Source of the DNA: Cellulomonas phragmiteti | GTDB taxonomy: Bacteria > Actinomycetota > Actinomycetes > Actinomycetales > Cellulomonadaceae | Reading direction: 5' to 3' | Length of the DNA: 64,000 nt | NCBI RefSeq assembly: GCF_016862775.1 | Contig: NZ_BONP01000003.1 | Location: forward strand, 218,420-282,419 | Shown: in pieces, positions 10,182 through 20,845 of the stretch | Layout: each line of letters begins with the position of its first letter | Numbering within the stretch: position 1 is the stretch's first letter | Program-made: the position numbers and the translations under genes | Notes under the pieces: generated by a model | Seen by the model: the letters and a program-made list of their open reading frames with translations, nothing else | Told to the model about the DNA's origin: nothing | Database searches by the model: none

Positions 10182-10368
10182 GTCGGTCCTGTCGTGTGAG
10201 GTGGGTGAGCCACCGGTCGGTGCCGCGTCGTCGTGCCGGGCCCGGAGGGTGGGTGCGGTGCGACGACAACGGGGCGAACTACGCAGGGCACAGCATGCCA
10301 GCCCGGGCTGTGCGTGCGCAGGGATGCGGGTCCCGGGCCCGCGCCGGGGCGGACGGGACCTCCCAGGT

Positions 10369-12773
<2,405 letters not shown>

Positions 12774-12781
12774 CGCCGTCG

Positions 12782-12801
12782 GCCCGGCTCCCGTGCCGGG
12801 C
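12782..12801. terminator. Hairpin between convergent mdh and hydrolase genes
   Basis: A 7-bp stem, GCCCGGC with GCCGGGC, around a 6-nt loop lies 9 nt after the mdh stop. Confidence 0.5.
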
Positions 12802-12829
12802 GGTGGCGGCGGGTGGTGGCGGCGGGCAC

Positions 12830-13465
12830 TCAGCCCGCCGCCACCCGTGCCATCTCGCGGACGACCGCGGCGAGCGCGTGCGGGGCGTCGTGCTGGACGT
12901 AGTGCCCGCAGCCCGGGAGCACCCGGACGGCGACGCCGTACCGGCGGTGCAGCTCGGCAGCGGCGGTGTGGCGCGGCCGGGGTGAGCGCCCCCCCACGGT
13001 GACGAGGACGGGGCCCTGGCCTGCGCCGGGCGCGGCGGGCTCGAACGCGCGGAACATCGCCAGGTCGCGGCCGACGGCGGCGTGGTCGTCGGGTGCGTCG
13101 TCGATCCGCCAGGTCGGCCCGTACAGCGCGGCCCCGAAGCCGGCGACGCCGCCGGTGCGCCAGCCCTCGACGACGTGGTCGAGCAGGCCGGGGACGAGCG
13201 ACCCGACGGCGGGCTCGTGCAGCACCGCCCCGGCGAGCGGGACGTCGGTCGCGGCGAGCGCCAGGCCGAGGGTCGCGCCGCCGCTGACCCCCACGACGAG
13301 AGCGCCCGCGGCGTCGCCGAGCGCGTCGAGCTCGCGCCGCAGGTCCCCGGTGCTGGGGCGGGTGGCCGCGACGACGTCGAGGCCGGTCAGCAGCGGCACG
13401 AGGCGGTCCCAGACCCGGGCGGTCGTCGCCGCGCCGTGCACGAGCAGGACGCGGGGCGGCGGCAT
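12830..13465 (-). CDS. Alpha/beta-hydrolase fold protein
   Basis: The 211-aa product has the oxyanion HGAATTARVWD near residue 10, a nucleophile elbow GVSGG near residue 60, and a C-terminal catalytic histidine in GCGHYVQHD. It lacks a signal peptide and is probably cytosolic. The small cap suggests a haloperoxidase- or esterase-like enzyme, but the substrate cannot be read from sequence. Confidence 0.82.
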   Translation of the reverse strand: MPPPRVLLVHGAATTARVWDRLVPLLTGLDVVAATRPSTGDLRRELDALGDAAGALVVGVSGGATLGLALAATDVPLAGAVLHEPAVGSLVPGLLDHVVEGWRTGGVAGFGAALYGPTWRIDDAPDDHAAVGRDLAMFRAFEPAAPGAGQGPVLVTVGGRSPRPRHTAAAELHRRYGVAVRVLPGCGHYVQHDAPHALAAVVREMARVAAG

Positions 13466-13537
13466 GGCGCGAGCCTAGGGCGCGCGGGTCGCGACGTCCC
13501 GACCCGCCGGCCGGCCCGCTGCGTCAGATACGGAGCC

Positions 13538-13580
13538 GTTACGTCACGCACCTCTGTCCGAAACATCCCGCTCCTACGTT
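13538..13580 (+). promoter_or_regulatory. Promoter region of the BMP-transporter / cysteine-hydrolase operon
   Basis: A TACGTT -10-like box lies at 13575-13580. Upstream are GTTAC at 13538-13542 and GAAAC at 13560-13564, 22 nt apart. The half-site sequences and 11-nt phasing recall GlnR boxes, but a full four-box site is not present. No clear -35 is seen. Confidence 0.35.
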
Positions 13581-13587
13581 GTGGCGC

Positions 13588-13653
13588 GTGGATACACGCA
13601 GGGATACTGCGGTGGATACACCACCGCGCGCCCGCGGAGCGGCACGGCCATGA
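13588..13653 (+). CDS. Candidate leaderless 21-aa leader peptide with tetrapeptide repeats
   Basis: A GTG stands 7 nt after the TACGTT -10-like box, the spacing seen for leaderless genes elsewhere in this window. It opens 21 codons reading [21 protein letters not shown] (first residue Met in vivo). The TGA at 13651-13653 overlaps the ATPase ATG (13650) as ATGA. Three GGATAC repeats at exact 12-nt spacing (13590, 13602, 13614) encode the DT-containing tetrapeptides. The ATPase has no good Shine-Dalgarno, so coupling would explain its translation. Alternatively, the same DNA could be an N-terminal extension of the ATPase from GTG 13581, but that GTG touches the -10 box. Confidence 0.4.
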   Translation: MDTRRDTAVDTPPRARGAARP

Positions 13654-15200
13654 CAGCCGAGCCGGTCGTCCGCGCCGCCAGCCGGGTCGGCAAGCCGCCC
13701 GCGTTGCTCGAGGCCCGCAGCCTCACCAAGCGCTTCGGTGACGTGGTCGCCAACGCCGACGTCGACCTGACCGTGCTCCCGGGCACGGTGCACGGGCTGA
13801 TCGGGGAGAACGGCGCCGGCAAGAGCACGCTGCTGAAGATGCTGTACGGCGTCTACACCCCCGACGAGGGCCGGCTCTACGTCGACGGCGCGCCCGTCGA
13901 GCCCGGCAGCCCGGCGGACGCCCGTGCGCTCGGCATCGGCATGGTCTTCCAGGACCTGCGCCTGGTGCCCGCGCTGACCGTGGCCGAGAACATCGCCCTC
14001 GCCCTGCCCCGGGGACCGCTGCTCGGCCTGCGGGCGCTCTCGGCGCGCGTCACCGAGGCGTCCGAGCGCTACGGGCTGTCCGTCGACCCGGCGGCGACGG
14101 TGCGCCACCTGTCCATCGGCGAGCGCCAGCGCACCGAGATCCTCAAGGTCCTCATGACCGGGGCGCGGCTCGTCATCCTCGACGAGCCCACCAGCGTGCT
14201 GGCGCCGCGCGAGGTCGACGCGCTCTTCGAGGTCGTCGCGCAGCTGCGCGACCAGGGGCTGGCGGTCGTGCTCGTCACGCACAAGCTCAACGAGGTCCGG
14301 GCGATCGCCGACCAGGTCACGGTCCTGCGCGGGGGACGCGTGATCGTCGGAGCCGCCGACCCGGGGGGCTTCACGGACGAGGAGCTGGTGGAGGCCATGG
14401 TCGGGCGGCGCGTGCCTCCGCTCTCGCAGGAGCGCCCACCCGTGCCGGACACCGAGCGCCCGGCCCTGGAGCTGCGCGGCGCGACCGCGCAGGGCGACCG
14501 CGGGCACGTCGCGCTCAAGCGTGTCGACCTCGACGTGCGCCCCGGGGAGCTCGTCGGTGTCGCCGGCGTGGCCGGCAGCGGGCAGAAGGAGCTGTGCGAG
14601 GTCGCGCTGGGGCTGCGTCCGCTCGCGTCGGGGACCGTGCGCCTCGGCGACGGCGAGCCCGGGCGGCTGAGCGTCCGCACCGCGCTCGACCAGGGAGCCG
14701 TGACGATCCCCGAGGACCCCGTCGCGGACTCGGTCGTGCCCGGGCTGACGGTGCTGGAGCACATGGTCCTCGACGGGCGGCCCGTCCCCCGGCGCGGGCT
14801 CGGCGTCGACTGGGGAGCCGTCGAGGCCCGGACCCGGCAGCTCGACGAGCAGGCGGGCCTGCACATCGCCCCGCGCGGACGGCAGCTCGCCTCGCTGTCG
14901 GGCGGCAACATCCAGCGGGTCGTCCTGACGCGCGAGCTCGGCCAGGACGCGACGGTCGTCGTCGCGGCCTACCCGAGCCGCGGGCTGGACGTCGCGAACA
15001 CCCGGCGGACGCAGGAGCTGCTGCTCGCGCACCGCGACCGCGGCGCGGCCGTGCTGGTCGTCTCGGAGGACATCGACGAGCTCCTCGCCCTCGCGGACCG
15101 CATCGCGGTCATGCACGACGGCCACGTCGTCGGCGTGGTCGACACCGCGGACGCCGACCGGATGTCGATCGGCCGCCTGATGCTCGGAGGTGCCGCGTGA
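13650..15200 (+). CDS. BMP-family ABC importer, two-domain ATP-binding protein
   Basis: The product (516 aa) energises uptake by the two permeases downstream. The N-terminal domain has Walker [10 protein letters not shown] (near residue 53), signature LSIGERQR and Walker [10 protein letters not shown]. The C-terminal domain has the degenerate Walker A usual for this family (GVAGSGQKE) and signature LSGGNIQR, with Walker B reading [12 protein letters not shown]. The architecture matches nucleoside-type (YufO/RnsB) transporters. Operon context with hydrolases suggests an N-rich small substrate instead. The ATG overlaps the stop of the putative leader peptide. Confidence 0.9.
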   Translation: MTAEPVVRAASRVGKPPALLEARSLTKRFGDVVANADVDLTVLPGTVHGLIGENGAGKSTLLKMLYGVYTPDEGRLYVDGAPVEPGSPADARALGIGMVFQDLRLVPALTVAENIALALPRGPLLGLRALSARVTEASERYGLSVDPAATVRHLSIGERQRTEILKVLMTGARLVILDEPTSVLAPREVDALFEVVAQLRDQGLAVVLVTHKLNEVRAIADQVTVLRGGRVIVGAADPGGFTDEELVEAMVGRRVPPLSQERPPVPDTERPALELRGATAQGDRGHVALKRVDLDVRPGELVGVAGVAGSGQKELCEVALGLRPLASGTVRLGDGEPGRLSVRTALDQGAVTIPEDPVADSVVPGLTVLEHMVLDGRPVPRRGLGVDWGAVEARTRQLDEQAGLHIAPRGRQLASLSGGNIQRVVLTRELGQDATVVVAAYPSRGLDVANTRRTQELLLAHRDRGAAVLVVSEDIDELLALADRIAVMHDGHVVGVVDTADADRMSIGRLMLGGAA

Positions 15201-16321
15201 GCCAGGGGACCCGGGCCGGGACGCAGCCGGTCACGCAGGACGCCCCCGCGGGCGTCGACCCGCCGCCCGGGCCCACGTCGTGGCCGTCGCGCGCGCGGTC
15301 CGCGACGGCCTGGCTGCCGGGCGCGGCGCGCTGGGCCGGTGCGCTGCTCGCCGGGCTCGTCGTGTTCAGCGCGTTCGTGGCCGCGAACGGCGCGGACCCG
15401 CTGGCGGTCCTCGCCGACATCTGGACCTCGACGCTCACCCAGCCCGGTCAGTTCCAGCAGATCGTGCTGCGGGCCGCCCCGATCGCCCTCGCGGGGCTCG
15501 CGGTCGTGGTGCCCGCGCGCGCCGGCCTGGTCAACGTGGGGGGCGAGGGGCAGATCGTCGTCGGCGGCATCGCCGCCGCGGGTGCCGCGATGTGGCTCAC
15601 GCCGTTCTCGTCGGTCGGTGGCGTGCTGGCGGGCATGGTCGTGGCCGCGGCGCTCGCCGGTGCGGCCTGGGCCGGGATCGCGGCGGCGCTGCGTCTGGTC
15701 GTGCAGGTCAACGAGGCCGTGACCACCCTGCTCCTCAACTACGTCGCCCTCTACTCGATGCTCTTCCTCATCCTCGGGCCCTGGAAGGACCCGGCGGCGC
15801 TCGGGCAGTCGACCAGCGTCGAGCTGGTCGACTCCGTCAAGCTCCCCGTGTTCTCCGGCACGTCGATCCACGTCGGTGTCGTGCTCGCCGTCGTCGCCGC
15901 CGCGGCGGTGTGGTTCGCCCTGACCCGTACGTCCTGGGGCTTCCGCCTCACGGTGGTCGGGGGCAACGCCGAGGCCGCGCGCCGGGCGGGGCTGCCGGTC
16001 GTGCGGCTGCTGCTCACCGCCCTGCTCATCGGCGGGGCGCTGGCCGGACTCGCCGGGTTCCTGCAGCTCGCGGGCATGGAGTACAAGCTGCGCCCGACCT
16101 TCGGCCTGACGATCGGCTACGTCGCGTTCCTGGCGTCGTGGCTCGCCCGGCACAAGCCGCTGCCCCTGCTGCTGACGTCGTTCGTGCTGGCAGCGATCGC
16201 CGTGTCCGGCAACAGCCTGCAGATCGGCTCGGGGCTGCCGGCCGCGAGCGTCAACATCCTCATGGGCCTGCTGCTCGTCACCGTCCTCGGCTGGACGAGC
16301 GCACGGAAGGAGCGCGCGTGA
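15197..16321 (+). CDS. BMP-family ABC importer permease 1
   Basis: This 374-aa inner-membrane permease has about eight to ten hydrophobic segments after a cytoplasmic Pro-rich tail of about 40 residues. Family motifs include [32 protein letters not shown] and [12 protein letters not shown]. The GTG overlaps the ATPase stop as GTGA, so the genes are translationally coupled. It pairs with the next permease. Confidence 0.92.
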   Translation: MSQGTRAGTQPVTQDAPAGVDPPPGPTSWPSRARSATAWLPGAARWAGALLAGLVVFSAFVAANGADPLAVLADIWTSTLTQPGQFQQIVLRAAPIALAGLAVVVPARAGLVNVGGEGQIVVGGIAAAGAAMWLTPFSSVGGVLAGMVVAAALAGAAWAGIAAALRLVVQVNEAVTTLLLNYVALYSMLFLILGPWKDPAALGQSTSVELVDSVKLPVFSGTSIHVGVVLAVVAAAAVWFALTRTSWGFRLTVVGGNAEAARRAGLPVVRLLLTALLIGGALAGLAGFLQLAGMEYKLRPTFGLTIGYVAFLASWLARHKPLPLLLTSFVLAAIAVSGNSLQIGSGLPAASVNILMGLLLVTVLGWTSARKERA

Positions 16322-17229
16322 TCATCGACATCCTCGCGGGCGCGGTGCGCGGCGGGACCTCCATCATGTACGCCGGGCTGGGCGAGACGGTGTCCGAGCG
16401 GGCCGGTGTCGTCAACCTCGGCACCGAGGGCGCGATGCTCGTCGGGGCGCTCGGCGGGTACGCCGTGACGGCCGGCACCGGTGACCCGTGGATCGGCGTG
16501 CTGGGTGGTGCGCTCGCGGGTGCGCTGCTCAGTCTCGTCCACGCGGTGCTCGTCGTGAGCCGCGGGGCCAACCAGTTCGCGAGCGGCCTGACCCTCTACT
16601 TCCTCGCCCTGGGCGTCACCGCGCTGTTCGGTGCGGGCTTCGTCAGCCGCCAGATCAACGCCTTCGCGACCGTCCCGGTGCCGGTGCTCTCCGAGATCCC
16701 CGGTGTCGGCCCGGTCCTGTTCGACCACGACCCGCTCGTCTACGTCGCGTACGTCGCGGCGCCGCTGGTGTGGTGGGTCCTGTACCGCACCCGCGTCGGG
16801 CTGCTCGTGCGCACGGCGGGGGAGCGCCCGCAGGCGCTCCAGGTGCACGGGTACAGCGTCACCGCCGTGCGGTACGGCGCGACGGTGGTCGGCGGCGCGC
16901 TGGCGGGCGTCGCCGGGTCGCACCTGTCCATCGCCTACACCAACAGCTGGTTCGAGAACATGGTCGCCGGTCGCGGGTTCATCGCGGTCGCCCTGGTCAT
17001 CTTCGCGATGTGGAACCCGCTGCGGATCATGGCCGGCGCCTACCTCTTCGGTGCGGCGCTGTCCCTGGCGTCCGTCCTGCAGACCGCGGGCGTCGCCGTC
17101 AACCAGTTCGCCCTCAACCTCGTGCCGTTCGTCCTCACCCTGGCCGTCCTGGCCGTCCTCGGCAGACGCACGCTGCAGGCCGCCCCGGACGAGCTGCTGC
17201 GCGTCTTCGACAGCAGCCGAGCGGCGTGA
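16318..17229 (+). CDS. BMP-family ABC importer permease 2
   Basis: The 303-aa permease starts [20 protein letters not shown] and contains ERAGVVNLGTEGAMLVGA, the second-permease signature of nucleoside-type importers. It also has GRGFIAVALVIFAMWNP near its C-terminal third. The GTG overlaps the previous stop as GTGA. Confidence 0.92.
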   Translation: MIIDILAGAVRGGTSIMYAGLGETVSERAGVVNLGTEGAMLVGALGGYAVTAGTGDPWIGVLGGALAGALLSLVHAVLVVSRGANQFASGLTLYFLALGVTALFGAGFVSRQINAFATVPVPVLSEIPGVGPVLFDHDPLVYVAYVAAPLVWWVLYRTRVGLLVRTAGERPQALQVHGYSVTAVRYGATVVGGALAGVAGSHLSIAYTNSWFENMVAGRGFIAVALVIFAMWNPLRIMAGAYLFGAALSLASVLQTAGVAVNQFALNLVPFVLTLAVLAVLGRRTLQAAPDELLRVFDSSRAA

Positions 17230-17321
17230 GCACGCCCCGCCCCCGACCACCCACCCGACCGATCACCCACCTCCCCGCACGTCCCGCGACCCCGGCCCCC
17301 GGCCGGACAGGAAGGACACCC

Positions 17322-18488
17322 ATGCTGCGCACCCGTACCGTCCGTGCCGCCGTGGCGGCCACCGTGGCGGCCGCCGTGGTCGCCGTCCTCGCCGCCTGCA
17401 GCCCGGCCGCCTCGGGCGCGTCCGGCGGCGGCGCGCCCGCGGCGGCGTCCGACGTCGCGCCGGGGGAGGGGGCGACGAAGATCGGCGTCATCGCCGTCGG
17501 CCCGCGTGACGACTTCGGCTACAACCAGGCCGTCCACCAGGGGGTGGAGGCGCTGCGCGCGGAGTTCCCCGGGATCGAGGTGCTCGACGCCTACAACATC
17601 CCCGAGGACGACACGGCGGCCACCACGATGGAGAGCATGGTCGCGCAGGGCGCCACCATCCTCTTCGCGACCAGCTACGGGCACCTGGACGCCGCCCGGC
17701 AGGTCGCGGCGGCGCACCCCGAGGTCGTCGTCGTCCACCAGGGTGGGCTGCTCGACCCCGCCCCGCCGAACATGGGCACCTACTTCGGCAGCGTCTACGA
17801 GCCCGTGTACCTCGCGGGGATCGCCGCGGGTGCCGCGACGCGGACCGGCAAGCTCGGCTACGTCTACGCGATCCCGATCCCGCAGACGCTCGCGAACATC
17901 AACGCGTTCACCCTCGGTGCACGGTCCGTGCGGCCCGACGCGACGGTCACGGCCGTCTCGACGACCTCGTGGTGCGACCCCGCGACGCAGGCCGACCGCA
18001 CGGCGTCGCTCCTCGCCTCGGGCGTCGACGTGATGACGCAGCACCAGGACTGCACCAAGACCGTCATCGAGGCGACCGAGGCCGCCGGGGCGTTCACGGT
18101 CGGGTACCACGCGGACGCCTCCAGCCTGGCGCCCGAGGGCTGGCTCACCGGGTCCGAGTGGGACTGGGGGCCGCTCTACACGCAGATCGTGCGGACGGCC
18201 GTCGCCGGCGACTTCGTGGGCAGCGAGTTCAACGGCAACTACCGCGCGGCGATGGCCGGCGGGGAGAACCCGTTCGTCGCCTCCGCCTTCGGCCCGAGCG
18301 TCACCGACGCGACGAAGGCGCTGGTCGCGGCCGCGGCGGCCGACCTGGCCGCGGGGGGCAGCCCGTTCACCGGCCCGGTCCTCGCCCAGGACGGCTCGGT
18401 CGTCGTGCCGGAGGGCGAGACGCCGTCCGTCGACGTCATCGAGCAGATGGACTACTTCGTCGAGGGTGTCGTCGGCACCGTGTCCTGA
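17322..18488 (+). CDS. BMP-family substrate-binding lipoprotein
   Basis: The product (388 aa) has a lipoprotein signal peptide with Arg residues and lipobox LAAC, giving lipidated Cys26, so it is anchored outside the membrane. The mature part is a BmpA/Med-type binding protein: [21 protein letters not shown] near residue 55, [11 protein letters not shown] and [16 protein letters not shown]. The ligand is unknown. Because the last gene of the operon is biuret-hydrolase-like, biuret or a related amide is a reasonable guess. An AGGAAGG Shine-Dalgarno precedes the ATG. Confidence 0.92.
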   Translation: MLRTRTVRAAVAATVAAAVVAVLAACSPAASGASGGGAPAAASDVAPGEGATKIGVIAVGPRDDFGYNQAVHQGVEALRAEFPGIEVLDAYNIPEDDTAATTMESMVAQGATILFATSYGHLDAARQVAAAHPEVVVVHQGGLLDPAPPNMGTYFGSVYEPVYLAGIAAGAATRTGKLGYVYAIPIPQTLANINAFTLGARSVRPDATVTAVSTTSWCDPATQADRTASLLASGVDVMTQHQDCTKTVIEATEAAGAFTVGYHADASSLAPEGWLTGSEWDWGPLYTQIVRTAVAGDFVGSEFNGNYRAAMAGGENPFVASAFGPSVTDATKALVAAAAADLAAGGSPFTGPVLAQDGSVVVPEGETPSVDVIEQMDYFVEGVVGTVS

Positions 18489-18550
18489 CCGCCCGCCCGG
18501 GGCCGGCCGCGTCGGTCGGTCCCGGGCCCCGACCCGCCGCAGGGAGCGCC

Positions 18551-19267
18551 ATGAGTCCGCACGTCCCCGGCACCACCCCCTACCCCTGGCCCTTCGACGC
18601 CGACCTGCGCGGCGCCGCGACCGCGCTGCTCGTCGTCGTGGCGGCGGACGGTGCACTCCCGTCGTCCGTCGCCGGACGGGTCGCGCGGCTCGCGGCGGCG
18701 GTCCGGCGGGCGGGAGGGCCGGTCCTGGCGGTCACGACGACGGCCCCGCCGCCGGGCGCGTCCGTCCCACCGCGCCGGGCGACGCCCGTGCACCCCGCGA
18801 CGCCCGTGCACCCGCCGGCGCCGGGGGTCCTGCGCGGTCTCGTCCCCGACGTCGCGCTCGTGGCCGGCGGGGTCGACGGGTTCCACGCGAGCGACCTCGA
18901 CCTCGTCCTGCGGCTGGGCCGCGTGCGGCGTCTGCTGCTCGCCGGGGTGGGGCTCGAGACGTGCGTGCACTCGACCCTGCGCGACGCGAACGACCGGGGG
19001 TACGAGTGCCTGCTCGTCGTCGACGCGTGCGAGCCGGCCGACCCGGACCTCGTGGCGGCGGCCGTGTCGTCCGTGGAGATGTCCGGCGGCATCTTCGGTG
19101 CGGTCGGGACGACGGACGCGGTGGTCGACGCCCTGACGCGGGCCCGGACCGTGGCCACCGCACCGGCAGCGCCCGTCCTCCCGGCACCGCCCGTCCTCCC
19201 CGCACCGCCCGCCGCCCCGGTGACCGCCGGGTCGGGTCCCGCACCGACGTCAGGAGACCTGCCGTGA
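18551..19267 (+). CDS. Degenerate isochorismatase-fold cysteine hydrolase (likely pseudoenzyme)
   Basis: The product (238 aa) is clearly related to the next gene: [10 protein letters not shown] at the start, [11 protein letters not shown], and [20 protein letters not shown] near residue 136. The family triad is Asp-Lys-Cys. Aligned to the neighbour, Asp45 is replaced by Val30 and Lys151 by Ala105, while Cys184 is kept as Cys138. About 45 residues around the [15 protein letters not shown] loop are missing. The C-terminus ends in a Pro/Ala repeat tail. The frame is intact and overlaps the next start as GTGA, so it is expressed protein rather than a decayed gene. It could be a regulatory or structural partner. 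Confidence 0.85.
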   Translation: MSPHVPGTTPYPWPFDADLRGAATALLVVVAADGALPSSVAGRVARLAAAVRRAGGPVLAVTTTAPPPGASVPPRRATPVHPATPVHPPAPGVLRGLVPDVALVAGGVDGFHASDLDLVLRLGRVRRLLLAGVGLETCVHSTLRDANDRGYECLLVVDACEPADPDLVAAAVSSVEMSGGIFGAVGTTDAVVDALTRARTVATAPAAPVLPAPPVLPAPPAAPVTAGSGPAPTSGDLP

Positions 19268-20004
19268 CCGACCAGCTGACCTCCGCCCCGGCACCGACGA
19301 CCGTGGGCACGTCGTTCGGCCCCGTCGAGGCCGACCCCTACGCGTGGCCGTTCGACGGGACGTTCTCGCCGTCGACGACGGCCGTGCTCAACATCGACTG
19401 GCAGCAGGACTTCTGCGGCCCGGGCGGGTACGTCGACGCGATGGGCTACGACCTGTCGCTCACCCGGGCCGGCCTGGCGCCGACCGCGCGGCTCCTGGGC
19501 GTCGTCCGGGAGCTCGGGTTCCACGTGCTGCACACCCGCGAGGGGCACCGGCCGGACCTGTCGGACCTGCCGGCGAACAAGCTCTGGCGGTCCCGCCGCA
19601 TCGACGCCGGGATCGGCGACGTCGGCCCCTGCGGGCGCATCCTCACGCGCGGCGAGCCCGGGTGGCAGATCGTCCCGGAGGTCGCGCCGCTGCCGGGGGA
19701 GGTCGTCATCGACAAGCCCGGCAAGGGGTCGTTCTACGCGACCGACCTCGACCTGGTGCTGCGCAACCGCGGGATCACGCACATCATCCTCACCGGGATC
19801 ACGACCGACGTGTGCGTGCACACGACCATGCGGGACGCCAACGACCGCGGGTACGAGTGCCTGCTGCTGTCCGACTGCACGGGTGCGACCGACCACGGCA
19901 ACTACCTCGCGGCGCTGAAGATGGTGACGATGCAGGGTGGGGTCTTCGGTGCCGTCGCGGACTCCGCGGCGCTGCTACGGTCGCTGGCGTCGCCGCTGAC
20001 CTGA
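19264..20004 (+). CDS. biuH: Cysteine hydrolase, probable biuret amidohydrolase
   Basis: The product is a 246-aa isochorismatase-fold enzyme with a complete triad: Asp45 (LNIDWQQDF), Lys151 ([10 protein letters not shown]) and Cys184 ([10 protein letters not shown]). From memory, rhizobial biuret hydrolase shares [43 protein letters not shown] and DKPGKGSF; all appear here almost unchanged. The reaction would be biuret to allophanate plus ammonia. No allophanate hydrolase is in the window, so the pathway would be completed elsewhere. A related ureide hydrolase is the main alternative. It is the last gene of the ABC operon. Confidence 0.8.
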   Translation: MTDQLTSAPAPTTVGTSFGPVEADPYAWPFDGTFSPSTTAVLNIDWQQDFCGPGGYVDAMGYDLSLTRAGLAPTARLLGVVRELGFHVLHTREGHRPDLSDLPANKLWRSRRIDAGIGDVGPCGRILTRGEPGWQIVPEVAPLPGEVVIDKPGKGSFYATDLDLVLRNRGITHIILTGITTDVCVHTTMRDANDRGYECLLLSDCTGATDHGNYLAALKMVTMQGGVFGAVADSAALLRSLASPLT

Positions 20005-20053
20005 GGTGCCGCCGGCCCCCGCCGGCCCCAGGGCGGCGCTCGGAGGTGGGCGG

Positions 20054-20326
20054 GTGCGGATCGCGATCCGGGTGCGACCCGGTGCCTCGCGCACCCGCGT
20101 CGGGGGGCGTCACGGCGGCGCGCTGGTCGTGGCGGTGGGGGCGCGCGCGGTGGACGGTGCCGCGACCGAGGCCGCGCTCGCGGCGCTGGCGCAGGCGCTG
20201 GGCGTGCGACGCCGCCACGTCACCCTGGTGACGGGCGCGACGAGCCGCGACAAGGTCGTCGACGTGGACGACACGGTCGTCGACGACGCCGTGCGCGCGC
20301 GGTTCGCGGCGCTCGCGGAGGGCTGA
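20054..20326 (+). CDS. DUF167 (YggU-like) protein
   Basis: The 90-aa product starts with RIAIRVRPGASRTRVGG and includes a GATSRDKVVDVD segment, matching the small DUF167/YggU family of unknown function. A GGAGG Shine-Dalgarno lies 7 nt before the GTG at 20054, favouring it over an in-frame GTG at 20006. Confidence 0.8.
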   Translation: MRIAIRVRPGASRTRVGGRHGGALVVAVGARAVDGAATEAALAALAQALGVRRRHVTLVTGATSRDKVVDVDDTVVDDAVRARFAALAEG

Positions 20327-20337
20327 CGCGGCCGGGG

Positions 20338-20682
20338 TCACGCCTCGATCTGGTCGCGACGCGCCGCGACCAGCGTGCGGATCGCGTCGTCGGGGAGGGG
20401 GTGCGCCGGGTCGAACCGGACCGTGCCCTTCGCGAGGTCGACGCCGGGGAGCGCGTCGCGTGCGGCGTCGACCGCAGCGGGACTGAACGGGTACACCCCG
20501 ATGTGACGCTTGGCGGGCATGACGGACAGCAGCGGCTTGCCGCGGTGGACGAGCGCGGGCATGCCGTAGCCGAGGCCCTGCGTGGCGTCGGGGACGAGCT
20601 CGCGCGCGACGTCGTAGACGTGCGCGATCACGGCGGCATCGGCCGGGTCCAGCCCGGCGAGGTAGTCGTCGACGGTGCCCAT
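20338..20682 (-). CDS. DUF1801 domain protein
   Basis: The 114-aa protein carries the DUF1801 (YdhG-like) pattern GYGMPALVHRGKPLLSVMPAKRHIGVYPF near residues 40-70. The family is small, cytosolic and of unclear function. The gene converges on the DUF167 gene. Confidence 0.82.
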   Translation of the reverse strand: MGTVDDYLAGLDPADAAVIAHVYDVARELVPDATQGLGYGMPALVHRGKPLLSVMPAKRHIGVYPFSPAAVDAARDALPGVDLAKGTVRFDPAHPLPDDAIRTLVAARRDQIEA

Positions 20683-20759
20683 GTCGCCATGCTGGCACCG
20701 GTGGCGGCGTCGGGGTGCGGCGCCGCGCCACGGGTCCGGTGCGTCGGGAATGACCGAAA

Positions 20760-20784
20760 CCCTTGCTGCAAGTTGTTGCAAGGG
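20760..20784 (+). promoter_or_regulatory. MalR/LacI-type operator upstream of amylopullulanase
   Basis: Two half elements, CTTGCTGCAAG (20762-20772) and TTGTTGCAAGG (20773-20783), form an inverted repeat flanked by CC and GG. From memory this resembles the CTTGCA-type operators of actinobacterial maltose regulators (MalR). It lies 62 nt upstream of the start codon. No LacI-family gene is in the window. Confidence 0.6.
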
Positions 20785-20845
20785 GTTACCGTCGCGGGGA
20801 CAGCCACCGACGGCACGACGACGTGCCGCGACGAAGGAGTCCGCG

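Noticed and set aside
14520..15100. Loss of the Walker A lysine in the second half of the BMP ATPase as a defect
   Set aside because: The degenerate second P-loop (GVAGSGQKE) is usual in this transporter family.
18551..19267. Calling the degenerate hydrolase a pseudogene
   Set aside because: The frame is intact, starts after a normal spacing and is overlap-coupled to the next gene; loss of catalytic residues alone does not make it a pseudogene.
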